From assembly GCA_949372755.1 (NCBI GenBank), contig CASIBO010000001.1:372001-436000 (forward strand): a stretch of 64,000 bases of DNA, read 5' to 3'. The notes under the pieces are model-generated. The model worked only from the letters and a program-made list of their open reading frames with translations. It made no database searches and was not told where the DNA came from. Position numbers and translations under genes: made by a program. The stretch comes from UBA9926 sp018645765. Its GTDB lineage: Bacteria > Pseudomonadota > Gammaproteobacteria > Pseudomonadales > Azotimanducaceae. Positions 44,706-54,083 of this stretch are shown here, one piece after another; within the stretch, counting starts at the first letter, position 1, and each line of letters begins with the position of its first letter.

Positions 44706-45804
44706 TTAAAGACCTTGCTTCAAGCTGGCCTCAATAAAAAAGTCGAGCTCGCCATTTAACACCGCTTGGGTATTGGAGGTCTCAATATTCGTCCTGAGGT
44801 CTTTAATTCTGGCTGAATCCAATACATAGGAGCGGATCTGGCTACCCCAGCTGATGTCGGATTTGTTGTCTTCGATTTCCTGGAGTTCCGATTTACGGCG
44901 CTGCTCTTCTAACTCGTAGAGTTTCGCTTTCAATTGTTTAATCGCCTGATCTTTGTTTTTATGCTGACTGCGCTGATTTTGACATTGCACAACAATGCCA
45001 CTCGGTTGATGGGTCAAGCGAATCGCAGAATCGGTTTTGTTAACATGCTGACCACCGGCGCCACTTGCCCGATAGGTATCAACGCGAACATCGGACATAT
45101 CAAGCGCAATATCAATATCATCATCCAGTTCTGGCGAAATAAAAACAGACGCAAAGGAGGTATGGCGACGACTGCCTGAATCAAACGGAGACTTTCGAAC
45201 AAGCCGATGCACTCCGGTCTCGGTACGCAACCAACCATAGGCATAGGCGCCCGCGACCCGAACCGTTGCTGATTTAATGCCTGCGACATCACCATCGGAT
45301 AATTCAACAATTTCTGCTTTGAAGCCTTTGCTCTCACTCCATCGTAGGTACATTCGAAGCAACATATCGGCCCAATCCTGTGCTTCGGTGCCCCCGGATC
45401 CAGATTGAATCTCAAGGTAGGCGCTATTAGGATCCATCGCCCCAGAGAACATGCGTTGAAACTCCAGTTTGGCTAAGTCTGCAAGATAAACGTCAAGGTC
45501 AGATGCCGCCTCAGCGAACAAGTCTTGGTCTTGCTCCTCAACCGCAAGGGTTAGGATTTCCGTCAAATCCTCTAGGCCTTGCGCCAACCGTTCAATCGTT
45601 AACACAACCGTTTCGAGTGCGGCGCGTTCTTGACCCAGCTTTTGGGCCAGCTCGGGTTGGTCCCAAATCTTAGAATCAGCGAGCTCTAACGAAACTTCAG
45701 CCAACCGCTCTTTTTTGTCATCGTAGTCAAAGATACCCCCGAAGAACCTGCGTTCGATTCTGGCAATCTTTTATCTTCGCAAAGAGCGCGTTACTTTCTA
45801 TCAT
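44706..45804 (-). CDS. prfB: Peptide chain release factor 2 (programmed +1 frameshift)
   Basis: RF2 terminates at UGA and UAA. The gene starts at the ATG at 45804; codon 26 is an in-frame TGA (45729-45727) and the rest is in the +1 frame, giving 25 + 340 = 365 residues, equal to E. coli RF2. The downstream part has SGSGGTEAQDW, the catalytic RTSGAGGQ-type motif (here RASGAGGQHVNKTDSA) and the SPF tripeptide (KSPFDSG) for UGA reading. A single-frame reading from the TTG at 45704 would miss the N-terminal domain. The low RF2-favours-shift feedback is established for this family. Confidence 0.97.
45727..45741 (-). promoter_or_regulatory. RF2 programmed frameshift site
   Basis: Minus strand CGGGGGTATCTTTGA: the SD-like G-run, the spacer TAT, the slippery CTT and the stop TGA followed by C, the same core as E. 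coli prfB (GGGGGTATCTTTGAC). Translation shifts from CTT TGA to the +1 frame GAC TAC GAT. Confidence 0.95.
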
Positions 45805-45951
45805 GATGATACTTCTAATACGATGCTGGTCGACATAAGGTCCCTTTCCGTGCGCAACAGACTCGCGCGGTATTCCGCTTCAAGCCGAGGTCGCGCTCCA
45901 AACCCCACTATTGTAAACCATGGCTTGCTACCCAGCCACGTTTCAACCGAG

Positions 45952-47631
45952 CTATGGCCAACAATGAACAATCAATAACTGCACCCGGTCGACGCCACGA
46001 TAACGATTCACGTCCAACTTAAAAGCGAACCGAACATTACGACGATCAATCACACGATCCTGATTGAAGAAGATACCATCCAAAAGCGTTGGAAATCGAA
46101 GGCTGAGAAGCTTGAGCTTTAGGTGCCCTCCTTTTAGTACTTTCTGTTCAACAATTTCGAGCACCTCATCAAAGATCGGCTCTGGGAACCCTTGTCCCCA
46201 AGGGTGATCTCGAACCAGGCCTGCAACACTTTCAAGATCGAAGCTGGGCACTAAACCCTCCGATACAATACGCTCGTTCAGGTCACGGCCTAACAAGTGT
46301 GCTTTGGCATGCAGGTCGAATTGCGTTGCAAACTCTGAAAAATCTTCCTGGCGAATGGTGACGCCAGCAGCCATCGCATGCCCCCCAAATTTTTGGAGCA
46401 AACCCTGCCGGGCTGCATCGATCTCTGCCAATAAATCCCGCAATTGCAACCCCTCAATGGACCTGCCAGATCCTTTGAGTAACCCGTTTGAGGCCTCAGC
46501 AAAGGCAAACACGGGCCTGGCGCATTGGGCGCGTACGCGCGAGGCCAGAATCCCGACAACGCCCTCATGCCATCTCGAATCAAAGAGACTGATTCCAAAT
46601 TGCGCCGAATCCTGAGCCCGGCTTCTATCCAGCAGTAATTCAGTGGCTTGCGCCTGCATCGATTGCTCGATTTCACGGCGCGCTCGGTTGAGCGCATCCA
46701 AGCGCGCCGCCGCTGCTTGAGCGGCCTCAGGCGTTGAGCGCAAACAGGCGACACCCAGCGACATATCCTCAAGCCGGCCGGCTGCATTCAACCTTGGCGC
46801 GACGTTAAAGGCCAGCTGGGTTGTGGTCAAAACACGATGATCTAACCCTGAAATCTCAATCAGCGCTTGAATCCCAGGCCTTGCCTGACCCGCCCGAATA
46901 CGATTGATCCCAGATTGAACTAGGCGACGGTTATTCGCGTCCAGCGGGACGAGATCAGCAACTGTGCCAAGCGCGACTAAATCCAAGAGTTGCGCCAAAT
47001 TAATTCGATCGTTACCCAACGGTCGGCCGGCGACTAAAAGCGCTCGCGTCTTGATCAGCAGATAAAACGCGACCCCAACCCCAGCCAAAGCTTTACTGGG
47101 AAATTCACAACCATTTTGGTTCGGATTCACAATCGCATCCGCCGCTGGCAAACCCTGACCCGGCAAATGGTGATCCGTCACAATGACGCGAACGCCCGCA
47201 GCCTTGGCGGCGGCAACCCCGTCAAAACTCACAATCCCCTGATCGACCGTAATGATCAGGTCCGGACGCTGAGTCAGCGCAAGATCCACCAACTCAGGGC
47301 TTAAACCATAACCATACTCAAATCGATTGGGGACCAAATACTCGACATGACGGGCTCCAAGCAATCCCAGGCCTTCTATCATTAGCGCAACACTGGTTGC
47401 GCCATCGGCATCATAATCACCGATGATCAGGATTCTCGATTGCTGCTGAATTGCCGTGACCAAAAGGGTTGCCGCGGGGCGCAACCCTTTCATCGTATCG
47501 GGAGGCACCAACCCCGCTAACGCATACAGTGGTTCTGCGTTGACCGCGATACCGCGGACCGACAGCAAGGCCTCAAGGCTTGCTAAATCGGTTGCCGTTT
47601 GACCCGGTCGCCGAACGAGCTCGATGGTCAC
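45952..47631 (-). CDS. recJ: Single-stranded-DNA-specific exonuclease RecJ
   Basis: RecJ is a 5'-3' ssDNA exonuclease in RecF recombination, mismatch and base repair. The 559-residue protein has DHH-family motifs: IIGDYDADGATSVALM (about 72-87), TVDQGIVS, TDHHLPGQGLPAADAIVNP, and the C-terminal DHHA1 segment with KFGGHAMAAG. It follows hom by three bases and precedes prfB by 147 bases. Confidence 0.96.
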   Translation of the reverse strand: MTIELVRRPGQTATDLASLEALLSVRGIAVNAEPLYALAGLVPPDTMKGLRPAATLLVTAIQQQSRILIIGDYDADGATSVALMIEGLGLLGARHVEYLVPNRFEYGYGLSPELVDLALTQRPDLIITVDQGIVSFDGVAAAKAAGVRVIVTDHHLPGQGLPAADAIVNPNQNGCEFPSKALAGVGVAFYLLIKTRALLVAGRPLGNDRINLAQLLDLVALGTVADLVPLDANNRRLVQSGINRIRAGQARPGIQALIEISGLDHRVLTTTQLAFNVAPRLNAAGRLEDMSLGVACLRSTPEAAQAAAARLDALNRARREIEQSMQAQATELLLDRSRAQDSAQFGISLFDSRWHEGVVGILASRVRAQCARPVFAFAEASNGLLKGSGRSIEGLQLRDLLAEIDAARQGLLQKFGGHAMAAGVTIRQEDFSEFATQFDLHAKAHLLGRDLNERIVSEGLVPSFDLESVAGLVRDHPWGQGFPEPIFDEVLEIVEQKVLKGGHLKLKLLSLRFPTLLDGIFFNQDRVIDRRNVRFAFKLDVNRYRGVDRVQLLIVHCWP

Positions 47632-47634
47632 AGG

Positions 47635-48909
47635 TTAACGAAACACTCTAATCGATTGGACGGGCGCAACCACGGATGGCATCTCTTGGAGCTCATTGAT
47701 GGCATCTGTGATCACGCCATGCTGGATCGGATCCGTCACGAGGACAATAAAGGATCGATTCGGCGCGATATCTTCTTGAAGTATTTTGTCTAAAGAAATC
47801 GTCCGCCGAGCTAAAATTGAGGTCACTGCAGACATAACCCCCGGTTGATCCTCAACCCCAATCCGCAAATAGTAGCCCGATGCAACCTCTGCTACGGGCC
47901 TGACCGGTAGCGGCTTGAGCGCCGATGATCGGCCTCCAAGGCTGCCGCCGGAGCAAGTGCCTTGAACCAAATCGATTAAATCTGAGACCACCGCACTGCC
48001 GGTGGGCCCTGCGCCAGCGCCAGCGCCCGTGCATAAGATCTCACCGGCTGCATCACCGCAGACCAGGACCGCATTCTGAACACCGTCGATCTGAGACAAG
48101 ATAGCAGTCGTTGGTACGAAACTAGGATGCACGGCCATCTCGAGTTGTCCATCCTGGCAACGAGCAATACCAAGATGTTTAATTTTAAAGCCGAGTTCCC
48201 GCGCAAATTTGAAATCGACTGGGTCCAGAGACGAGATTCCCTCTATCTGAACCTGAGGCAGGCTGAGCGGTTGATCGAAGGCAAGCGCCGAAAGAATCGT
48301 TAACTTATGCGCCGCATCAATGCCTTCAATATCAAAGGTTGGGTCGGCTTCGGCATAGCCTAACGCCTGGGCTTCTTGCAAAACCTCATCGAAGGTTCGC
48401 GTGGGTCCGGATGCGGCCATCTCCGTCAGGATAAAATTGGCGGTGCCATTGATAATGCCCGCAAGCCAAGCAACTTGATTCCCTGCAAGGCTTTCTTGAA
48501 TCACCTTAATAATCGGAATGCTGCCCGCAACCGCTGCCTCGTACAGCAACGAAACCTTATGTGCTGCCGCGAGCGCAAAAAGCGCATCGCCATGTTCTGC
48601 AATCAGTGCTTTATTGGCCGTCACCACCGATTTACCAGCGCCTAGCGCTGTTTCGATAAGCACTTTGGCATCGGTTGTGCCACCTATTAATTCCACCACC
48701 ACATCGACATCGTCACGTCTGCAAACGGAAACAATATCGGCGGTATACGCAATGTCCTTGAAGATCTTATCAGTCGGCGCCGATCGAGACGCAACGACCG
48801 TAACCTCTAAAGCCTTGCCTGTACGCGCTGTTATCAAAGCATGATTATCTTGCAGAATCTGGGTCACGCCCCGCCCGACAGTGCCCGCACCACAAATACC
48901 AATTTTCAC
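47635..48909 (-). CDS. hom: Homoserine dehydrogenase
   Basis: Hom reduces aspartate semialdehyde to homoserine for threonine, methionine and isoleucine. The 424 residues form an NAD(P) domain (IGICGAGTVGRGV, 3-15), the catalytic domain (VTANKALIA, GIINGTANFILTEM, DPTFDIEGIDAAHKL) and a C-terminal ACT domain with YYLRIGVEDQPGVMSAV, implying threonine feedback. It is the mono-functional form. thrC, its usual downstream partner, is not here; recJ follows instead. Confidence 0.97.
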   Translation of the reverse strand: MKIGICGAGTVGRGVTQILQDNHALITARTGKALEVTVVASRSAPTDKIFKDIAYTADIVSVCRRDDVDVVVELIGGTTDAKVLIETALGAGKSVVTANKALIAEHGDALFALAAAHKVSLLYEAAVAGSIPIIKVIQESLAGNQVAWLAGIINGTANFILTEMAASGPTRTFDEVLQEAQALGYAEADPTFDIEGIDAAHKLTILSALAFDQPLSLPQVQIEGISSLDPVDFKFARELGFKIKHLGIARCQDGQLEMAVHPSFVPTTAILSQIDGVQNAVLVCGDAAGEILCTGAGAGAGPTGSAVVSDLIDLVQGTCSGGSLGGRSSALKPLPVRPVAEVASGYYLRIGVEDQPGVMSAVTSILARRTISLDKILQEDIAPNRSFIVLVTDPIQHGVITDAINELQEMPSVVAPVQSIRVFR

Positions 48910-48942
48910 AGTCGACTCCTTATGCGTAACGCTCGCGTTTGG

Positions 48943-50115
48943 TCATTTAGCCAGTAACCGCTTGATGCCTCGTAAAGCTTGCCGGGTTCTGTGTTCGTTT
49001 TCGATGAGCGCAAAGCGAACATACTCATCCCCATATTGACCAAAGCCAATGCCCGGAGAGACCGCCACCTTGGCCTCTGTAATTAACCGCTTTGCAAATT
49101 CCAAAGAGCCTAGAGACCGAAATTGCTCTGGGATTTTTGCCCAGACAAACATCGTCGCCTTAGGCGGGGTAACTGCCCAGCCCGCTGCATTTAAGCCTTC
49201 GCACAAAACATCTCGACGGCGTTTATAGATCAGGCGTGTTTCTTCTACGCAGCTTTGATCCCCTTCAAGCGCTGTGATCGCGGCAACCTGAATTGGGGTA
49301 AAACTGCCATAGTCCAAGTAGGATTTAATGCGCGCCAGCGCGCCAACCAGCGTCTGATTACCGACACAAAAACCAACTCGCCAGCCTGGCATATTGTAGC
49401 TTTTAGACAGCGTAAAAAATTCAACTGCGATGTCTTTAGCGCCATCAACCTGCAAGATTGAAGGGGCTTTATAGCCATCAAAAACGAGGTCTGCGTAGGC
49501 CAGGTCTTGAACCACCCACAAATTATGGGCCTTAGCGATCTCAACAACTCGTTCGAAAAACTCGAGATCAACACAATGCCCGGTTGGGTTGCCCGGAAAA
49601 TTCAGCACCAGTACTTTCGGTTTCGGCCAGGTATTGAAGATGGCCTGTTCAAGTTCTGAGAAGAAGTCCAAATCTTCGGTCAACGGTACGTGCCGCACAT
49701 CTGCGCCTGCAATGACAAACCCATAAGGGTGCACTGGGTAGGAGGGATTCGGCACCAAAACCGAGTCCCCCGGTCCTAAAATAGCCATCGCAAGGTGCGC
49801 CAAGCCTTCTTTGGACCCGAGGGTCACAATCGCTTCAGACTCAGGATCCAAACTCACCCCGTAGCGGGTTTGGTACCAATTGCAGATGGCCTGCCGGAGT
49901 CTCGGTATACCTTTCGACTGCGAATAGCGATGGGTATCGCCCCGATTCACCGTTTCAACTAATTTTTCAACAATATGAGGCGGCGTTGGCTGATCAGGGT
50001 TACCCATCCCAAAATCAATAATATCCTCCCCCCGGGCCCGGGCATCCCGCTTTAGAGCATCGGTAATGCCAAAGATGTAAGGGGGAAGTCGCTGGATTCT
50101 TTGAAACTCGGACAT
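48943..50115 (-). CDS. alaC: Alanine transaminase-type class I aminotransferase
   Basis: A PLP-dependent aminotransferase of the AlaC type, expected to interconvert glutamate + pyruvate and 2-oxoglutarate + alanine. The start at 50115 (MSEFQRIQRLPPYIFGITDA) has GGAGG 8 bases upstream; a TTG at 50130 overlaps that binding site. The 390 residues have DFGMGNPDQPTP, LNFPGNPTGHCV, DLAYADLVFDGY and the PLP lysine in TLSKSYNMPGWRVGF. It lies upstream of hom and downstream of dsbC. Substrate is inferred from the family only. Confidence 0.85.
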   Translation of the reverse strand: MSEFQRIQRLPPYIFGITDALKRDARARGEDIIDFGMGNPDQPTPPHIVEKLVETVNRGDTHRYSQSKGIPRLRQAICNWYQTRYGVSLDPESEAIVTLGSKEGLAHLAMAILGPGDSVLVPNPSYPVHPYGFVIAGADVRHVPLTEDLDFFSELEQAIFNTWPKPKVLVLNFPGNPTGHCVDLEFFERVVEIAKAHNLWVVQDLAYADLVFDGYKAPSILQVDGAKDIAVEFFTLSKSYNMPGWRVGFCVGNQTLVGALARIKSYLDYGSFTPIQVAAITALEGDQSCVEETRLIYKRRRDVLCEGLNAAGWAVTPPKATMFVWAKIPEQFRSLGSLEFAKRLITEAKVAVSPGIGFGQYGDEYVRFALIENEHRTRQALRGIKRLLAK

Positions 50116-50212
50116 GGGTGCTGCCTCCAAGAAATGCGCGACAGTTTAATCAAGTGCGCTTGACGCGTCACCTATGGTGACGCTTTCTGCAGCACTATTT
50201 TCAGAAATCTCT

Positions 50213-50986
50213 TTAAGATTCCGAGGGCAAGCCGAGCTGAGCTGCCAGCCGCGCAGCCGGCAAATAGCCTGGGAGCAAACGGCCATCTTCAAAAACAATC
50301 GACGGTGTTCCCGTAACCCCCACCAATCCGCCCAATTCAAAATGGGCTTTAACGGGGTTGTCACAGGATCGTCCCGGAATGGACTCTCCAGCCTTGGCTT
50401 GGGTTAACGCTTTCTTTTGATCCGGAGCGCACCAGGCCGAGACGATTTTGTTGTAACTGGCCGAGTCGATGCCTGCGCGAGGATAAGCCAAATACCGAAC
50501 CGCAATACCCAAGCGGTTTAATTCCGGGACTTCCTGATGCAATTTTCGACAATAACCGCAATCAATATCGGTAAAGACGGTAATCGTTGTTTTTAAACCA
50601 GAGGTTGGCGGGGCAAAAACCACCATTTGCCCTTCGTCCAAGCCATCGATCAAAGCCTTTCTTGAATCGCTGCGTTCTTGCTCCGAAAGGTTGACCATAC
50701 GGCCGTTGGTCTTGCGGTAAATATCACCATTAATGAAGTAAGTCCCGGTGGCATCGGTCAAAAGGGTTGTGCCATCTACCAATTTCAAACTAAAGAGACC
50801 GGGCACCTCTGAGTCAGAGATCGATTCGATCGGGAGGTTGCTGGTCTCTAACGCCGTTTGCAGATCTTCAAGCTCATCGGCTTGACTCGTCAGGCCCCAC
50901 AGACAAACCAACGCCAGCGCTGCTTGCAGATAAGTGGCGACTCGGGGTGGAGCCATGAAACGCGTGGTCCTGTTCGTCACGTTCAT
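50213..50986 (-). CDS. dsbC: Thiol:disulfide interchange protein DsbC
   Basis: DsbC isomerises wrong disulfides in the periplasm and is kept reduced by DsbD. The N-terminus is a signal peptide (APPRVATYLQAALALVCLWG, cleavage near SQA-DE); translation may begin at the first ATG or at Met11. The dimerisation domain is followed by the thioredoxin domain with FTDIDCGYCRKLHQEVPEL (active-site CGYC), and the second conserved Cys pair is present (AWCAPD, RSCDNP). The xerD-dsbC pair is as in Pseudomonas and E. coli. Confidence 0.95.
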   Translation of the reverse strand: MNVTNRTTRFMAPPRVATYLQAALALVCLWGLTSQADELEDLQTALETSNLPIESISDSEVPGLFSLKLVDGTTLLTDATGTYFINGDIYRKTNGRMVNLSEQERSDSRKALIDGLDEGQMVVFAPPTSGLKTTITVFTDIDCGYCRKLHQEVPELNRLGIAVRYLAYPRAGIDSASYNKIVSAWCAPDQKKALTQAKAGESIPGRSCDNPVKAHFELGGLVGVTGTPSIVFEDGRLLPGYLPAARLAAQLGLPSES

Positions 50987-51046
50987 TTGGATACCTCTGA
51001 TTTAAAGCCATAGTTTAGTGCATCAGCAAGGACTGCCACAAACGGA

Positions 51047-52021
51047 TTAACCCCGAGGGTGGTGTTCGGCATGCAATGCTTGCATTCGGTGCTTGGCAAC
51101 ATGGGTATAAATCTGCGTGGTAGACAGATCGCTGTGCCCCAACAACAGCTGCACAACCCGAAGGTCCGCACCATGATTGAGCAGATGGGTCGCAAAGGCG
51201 TGCCTTAGAGAGTGGGGCGACAGCGAAATACCAATACCGGCTTGGGCCGAATGCCGTTTGATCAAATACCAAAACGCCTGCCGCGTCATCGCTCGACCAC
51301 GATTGCTGGGGAACAGGACTTCATCGGAACCTGCTCGGCGCATCAACGCCGCGCGATGATCTTGAATAAACGCATCGAGCCAATCAATGGCCTCCGCGCC
51401 GATCGGGACCAAACGCTCTTTATCGCCCTTCCCAATCACTCTCAACACCCCTTGACGAAGATTCACATCAATCATTCTCAGGTTCACCAGTTCGGAAACC
51501 CGAAGACCGGTGGCATACAAAAGTTCCAGCATGGTTCGATCTCGAAACCCGACCGCTGTTTTGGTATTCGGCGCAGACAGTAGCGCATCAACGGCTTGTT
51601 CCGACAATGATTCCGGCAATTTTCGACCTAATTTTGGGTTTTCAATCCGAAGCGTTGGATCTTCCGAAATTCGTTCCTCGCGGACTAAAAACCGGTAGAG
51701 CGATCGAATAGAAGACAAAGCCCGCGCAGATGAACGCGCCGTGATGCCCTGCTCAACTCGATGGGTCAAATAGGCCAAGATCTGGTGCCGACTCGCCCCC
51801 AGAATGGTCTCATTATTGACCTGGAGCCAGTGCACGAAGAACTTCAAATCACGGCCATAAGATTCCAGCGTATTGCGACTGAGTCCTCGCTCCATCCAAA
51901 TACTGTCCAGATATCCGTCCAGCAGTTGGCTGTTCGCCGCACTCAAACCGTCTAAGTCAACGGACGAGGCTTTCGGTGAGGCTTTTGGCGAGGCCTTCGG
52001 CGCAACCTTCATTCTTTTCAA
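51047..52021 (-). CDS. xerD: Site-specific tyrosine recombinase XerD
   Basis: XerD with XerC resolves chromosome dimers at dif. The 324-residue protein has an N-terminal SAM-like domain (LDSIWMERGLSRNTLESYGRDL) and catalytic residues in ATGLRVSELVNL, SPHSLRHAFATHLL and LGHSDLSTTQIYTHV. E. coli XerD has 298; the extra length is an N-terminal extension with KASPKASPKAS. It precedes dsbC and overlaps the upstream MFS gene by ATGA. The context argues for chromosomal XerD, not a mobile integrase. Confidence 0.95.
   Translation of the reverse strand: MKRMKVAPKASPKASPKASSVDLDGLSAANSQLLDGYLDSIWMERGLSRNTLESYGRDLKFFVHWLQVNNETILGASRHQILAYLTHRVEQGITARSSARALSSIRSLYRFLVREERISEDPTLRIENPKLGRKLPESLSEQAVDALLSAPNTKTAVGFRDRTMLELLYATGLRVSELVNLRMIDVNLRQGVLRVIGKGDKERLVPIGAEAIDWLDAFIQDHRAALMRRAGSDEVLFPSNRGRAMTRQAFWYLIKRHSAQAGIGISLSPHSLRHAFATHLLNHGADLRVVQLLLGHSDLSTTQIYTHVAKHRMQALHAEHHPRG
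51966..52001 (-). repeat. Three-copy 12-bp repeat encoding PKAS in xerD
   Basis: Three adjacent 12-base units (plus-strand GAGGCTTTCGGT and two near copies) encode the repeated Pro-Lys-Ala-Ser in the N-terminal extension of XerD. Confidence 0.8.
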
Positions 52022-53328
52022 TCCACACGCACCAGCGCATTCAGACGCGCCTTATCGGTTTCATAGTATCGCCCAGCGAAGTAAAACAACGGAATTGCAG
52101 CAAGCGAGATCACAGTGAACCAAAGCAGTGCCTGGGTATAGGGCTCAGGATTACCGATCGCCATCAGATAATCGATGTAGATCCCAGCGAGGCTCACGCC
52201 AATCGCCACACCCGCCATATTCAACAGTAAGATATAAAACGCGACAACCGTTGCTCTAATCTCTTCGGGCACCAACTCTTGTACCGTTGAGAAGGTTGGC
52301 CCGTAGAAACAGCCTAGTTGGAAAAAGCCCGCACCCACCCCAAGCCAGAAGACCCAATGATCCGGTTCAACCAAGCGATACGCGATGTTCACGGGTGCTA
52401 GAACCAGCATCACTAAAAACAAGAACATCGGTCGACCAACCCCAGTCTTTTTCAAAAAATAGTCTCCCCCGAGTCCGCCAAAGAGATTGCCCGCGATACC
52501 CGCTGTAATACCAATCCAGCCGGTAATTTGTGCGATCTCGGCCTTATCAAAACCCCGCTCTTGGACATACCACAGCTGATCAAAGGTCGCCGCGCCTAAA
52601 ATGAAATGAAAAGCGACCCCACCGCCAATGGTCATGGTTAAGGCTGGAGAGGCTTTAAGCGCGGCGAACAAAATTTTTAAAAGATCAAAAAACCCTGGCT
52701 GAGCCGAATCGGACGCAGCGTTCACCGAATCACCCGAGCGCTTCGGATCCTTTAAGAAAAACATCACGAGCGCCAAAGCCAACCCAATGCCGCCCAACAG
52801 ATAAAAACAATTGCGCCAGCCAATAACGGGGCCAACATACCCAACAATTAAGAGGCTCACGCCGACGCCAATCGGCACGCCCATGTAATAAAATCCTGAT
52901 GCGAAACCCAGCCGATGGGCAGGAAATCGGTCCGCCAACAAGGACATCGCTGTCGGCGTTAGGATCGACTCGCCAACACCAATTAACATCCTGGGCGCAG
53001 CCAGTGACAAAAAACCTTTTGCCATGCCCGACGCGGCCGTCAGGAGGCTCCAGAGCCCAACCCCTAGCGCGATGAAGCGTGTCCGGTTGACCCGATCGGC
53101 CAAGGTGCCCATAAACAATCCGGCGACTGAGTAAAAGGTCAAAAAAATGAGTCCGGTGAGCAAGCCAAACTGGGTATTGGAAAGCCCAAGATCCGGCACA
53201 ATATAGTTTGAGAAACTGGCCAACAACTGCCGGTCAACAAAATTCATCACGTTGAGGATCGTAAGAAATCCTAAAAATCCATAACTTCGCATCGTCACAA
53301 CCGGAGTCGTATGACTCATTTGGCTCAC
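52018..53328 (-). CDS. MFS transporter, Spinster-like
   Basis: A 436-residue protein with 12 predicted membrane segments. It has the early MFS signature (LNVMNFVDRQLLASFSNYI), the loop 2-3 motif GTLADRVNRTRFIALG and the segment GESILTPTAMSLLADRFPAHRLG, features of the Spinster/sphingolipid-transporter-like branch often annotated as hexuronate/organic-anion MFS. Substrate is unknown. The stop overlaps the xerD start (ATGA). The ATG at 53328 has GAGGTGA just upstream, preceded by a short perfect hairpin. Confidence 0.85.
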   Translation of the reverse strand: MSQMSHTTPVVTMRSYGFLGFLTILNVMNFVDRQLLASFSNYIVPDLGLSNTQFGLLTGLIFLTFYSVAGLFMGTLADRVNRTRFIALGVGLWSLLTAASGMAKGFLSLAAPRMLIGVGESILTPTAMSLLADRFPAHRLGFASGFYYMGVPIGVGVSLLIVGYVGPVIGWRNCFYLLGGIGLALALVMFFLKDPKRSGDSVNAASDSAQPGFFDLLKILFAALKASPALTMTIGGGVAFHFILGAATFDQLWYVQERGFDKAEIAQITGWIGITAGIAGNLFGGLGGDYFLKKTGVGRPMFLFLVMLVLAPVNIAYRLVEPDHWVFWLGVGAGFFQLGCFYGPTFSTVQELVPEEIRATVVAFYILLLNMAGVAIGVSLAGIYIDYLMAIGNPEPYTQALLWFTVISLAAIPLFYFAGRYYETDKARLNALVRVD

Positions 53329-53717
53329 CTCATCAGTTGCCTGCGGGGCGCAGGCGGGATGCTGCGCTCTGATGAGAATGTAGCACTATTGCTTGCTTGG
53401 AAGAAAGGCTGGCTGGCCATCGAGAGAATGCAGCGGCTTACGCCCACTGCTGGCATAAACAATGGGCTAGGGGCGACCAGAGCACTGCGATCTTAGGTCA
53501 TAACCGATTAGGGCGTTGGCTGTGGACAAAAACAGCGCAGCCTTGATAGACCTGCCTTGATAGACCAGCCTTAATCGCTTCATCAAACGGGCGTGAGCGC
53601 TACACTAGGGGCTCCAGGAAGGGACCCCATTTCACTTTTTTGAAGGGCTGTGGAAGAGGCGGCGCCTACTATTGCAGTAAGCCCCGCACTGGTAAGGTAA
53701 GCCTCGCAGCGCCCGCC
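53329..53717. other. Intergenic region between rplS and the MFS gene
   Basis: 389 bases with no accepted gene. It contains the 3' trailer of rplS, with a possible bulged hairpin (GGGGTCC, 6 bases, GGAGCCCC on minus near 53609-53629, no T-run), a degenerate 14-bp tandem repeat with CCTTGATAGAC (53538-53577) and an inverted repeat before the MFS start. No tRNA or small RNA gene was recognised. Confidence 0.45.
53339..53355 (-). promoter_or_regulatory. Short perfect hairpin in the MFS 5' leader
   Basis: GCCTGCG and CGCAGGC around a 3-base loop, 11 bases upstream of the MFS start codon and abutting its GAGGTGA ribosome binding site. It could modulate access to that site or be an operator; no regulator is indicated. 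Confidence 0.4.
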
Positions 53718-54071
53718 TTACTTCAACTTTTCTTTGATTCGAGCCGAACGACCGCTTCGTTCTCTGAGATAGTACAGCTTCGCCTTACGCACATCGCCGC
53801 GCCGCTTAACCGTAATACTTTCGATCAATGGGCTGTGGGCTTGGAAGGTACGCTCAACGCCGACGCCGTGGGAAATCTTTCGAAGGATAAAAGCAGAATT
53901 CAACCCTCGGTTTTTCTTTCCAATGACCACGCCTTCAAAGGCTTGTAACCGCTCGCGGTTGCCTTCTGCTACCCGAACTTGAACGACCAACGTATCACCG
54001 GGCGCATAGTCCGGAAGGTCTGTCTTCAGCTGAGATGCTTCAATTTGCTGAATGATCTTATTGTTGTTCAT
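53718..54071 (-). CDS. rplS: Ribosomal protein L19
   Basis: L19 lies at the 30S-50S interface. The 117 residues match the family: IIQQIEASQLKTDLPDYAPGDTL at the start, EGNRERLQAFEGVVIGKKNRGLNSAFILRK and AKLYYLRERSGRSARIKEKL. It is the last gene of rpsP-rimM-trmD-rplS, 12 bases after trmD. Confidence 0.98.
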   Translation of the reverse strand: MNNNKIIQQIEASQLKTDLPDYAPGDTLVVQVRVAEGNRERLQAFEGVVIGKKNRGLNSAFILRKISHGVGVERTFQAHSPLIESITVKRRGDVRKAKLYYLRERSGRSARIKEKLK

Positions 54072-54083
54072 AACGTTTCCTCA

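Noticed and set aside
44706..45704. RF2 as a 332-residue protein starting at TTG
   Set aside because: The programmed frameshift upstream restores the full 365-residue RF2.
51047..52021. Integrase of a mobile element
   Set aside because: Length, residues and the xerD-dsbC context identify chromosomal XerD; no att sites, tRNA or phage genes are nearby.
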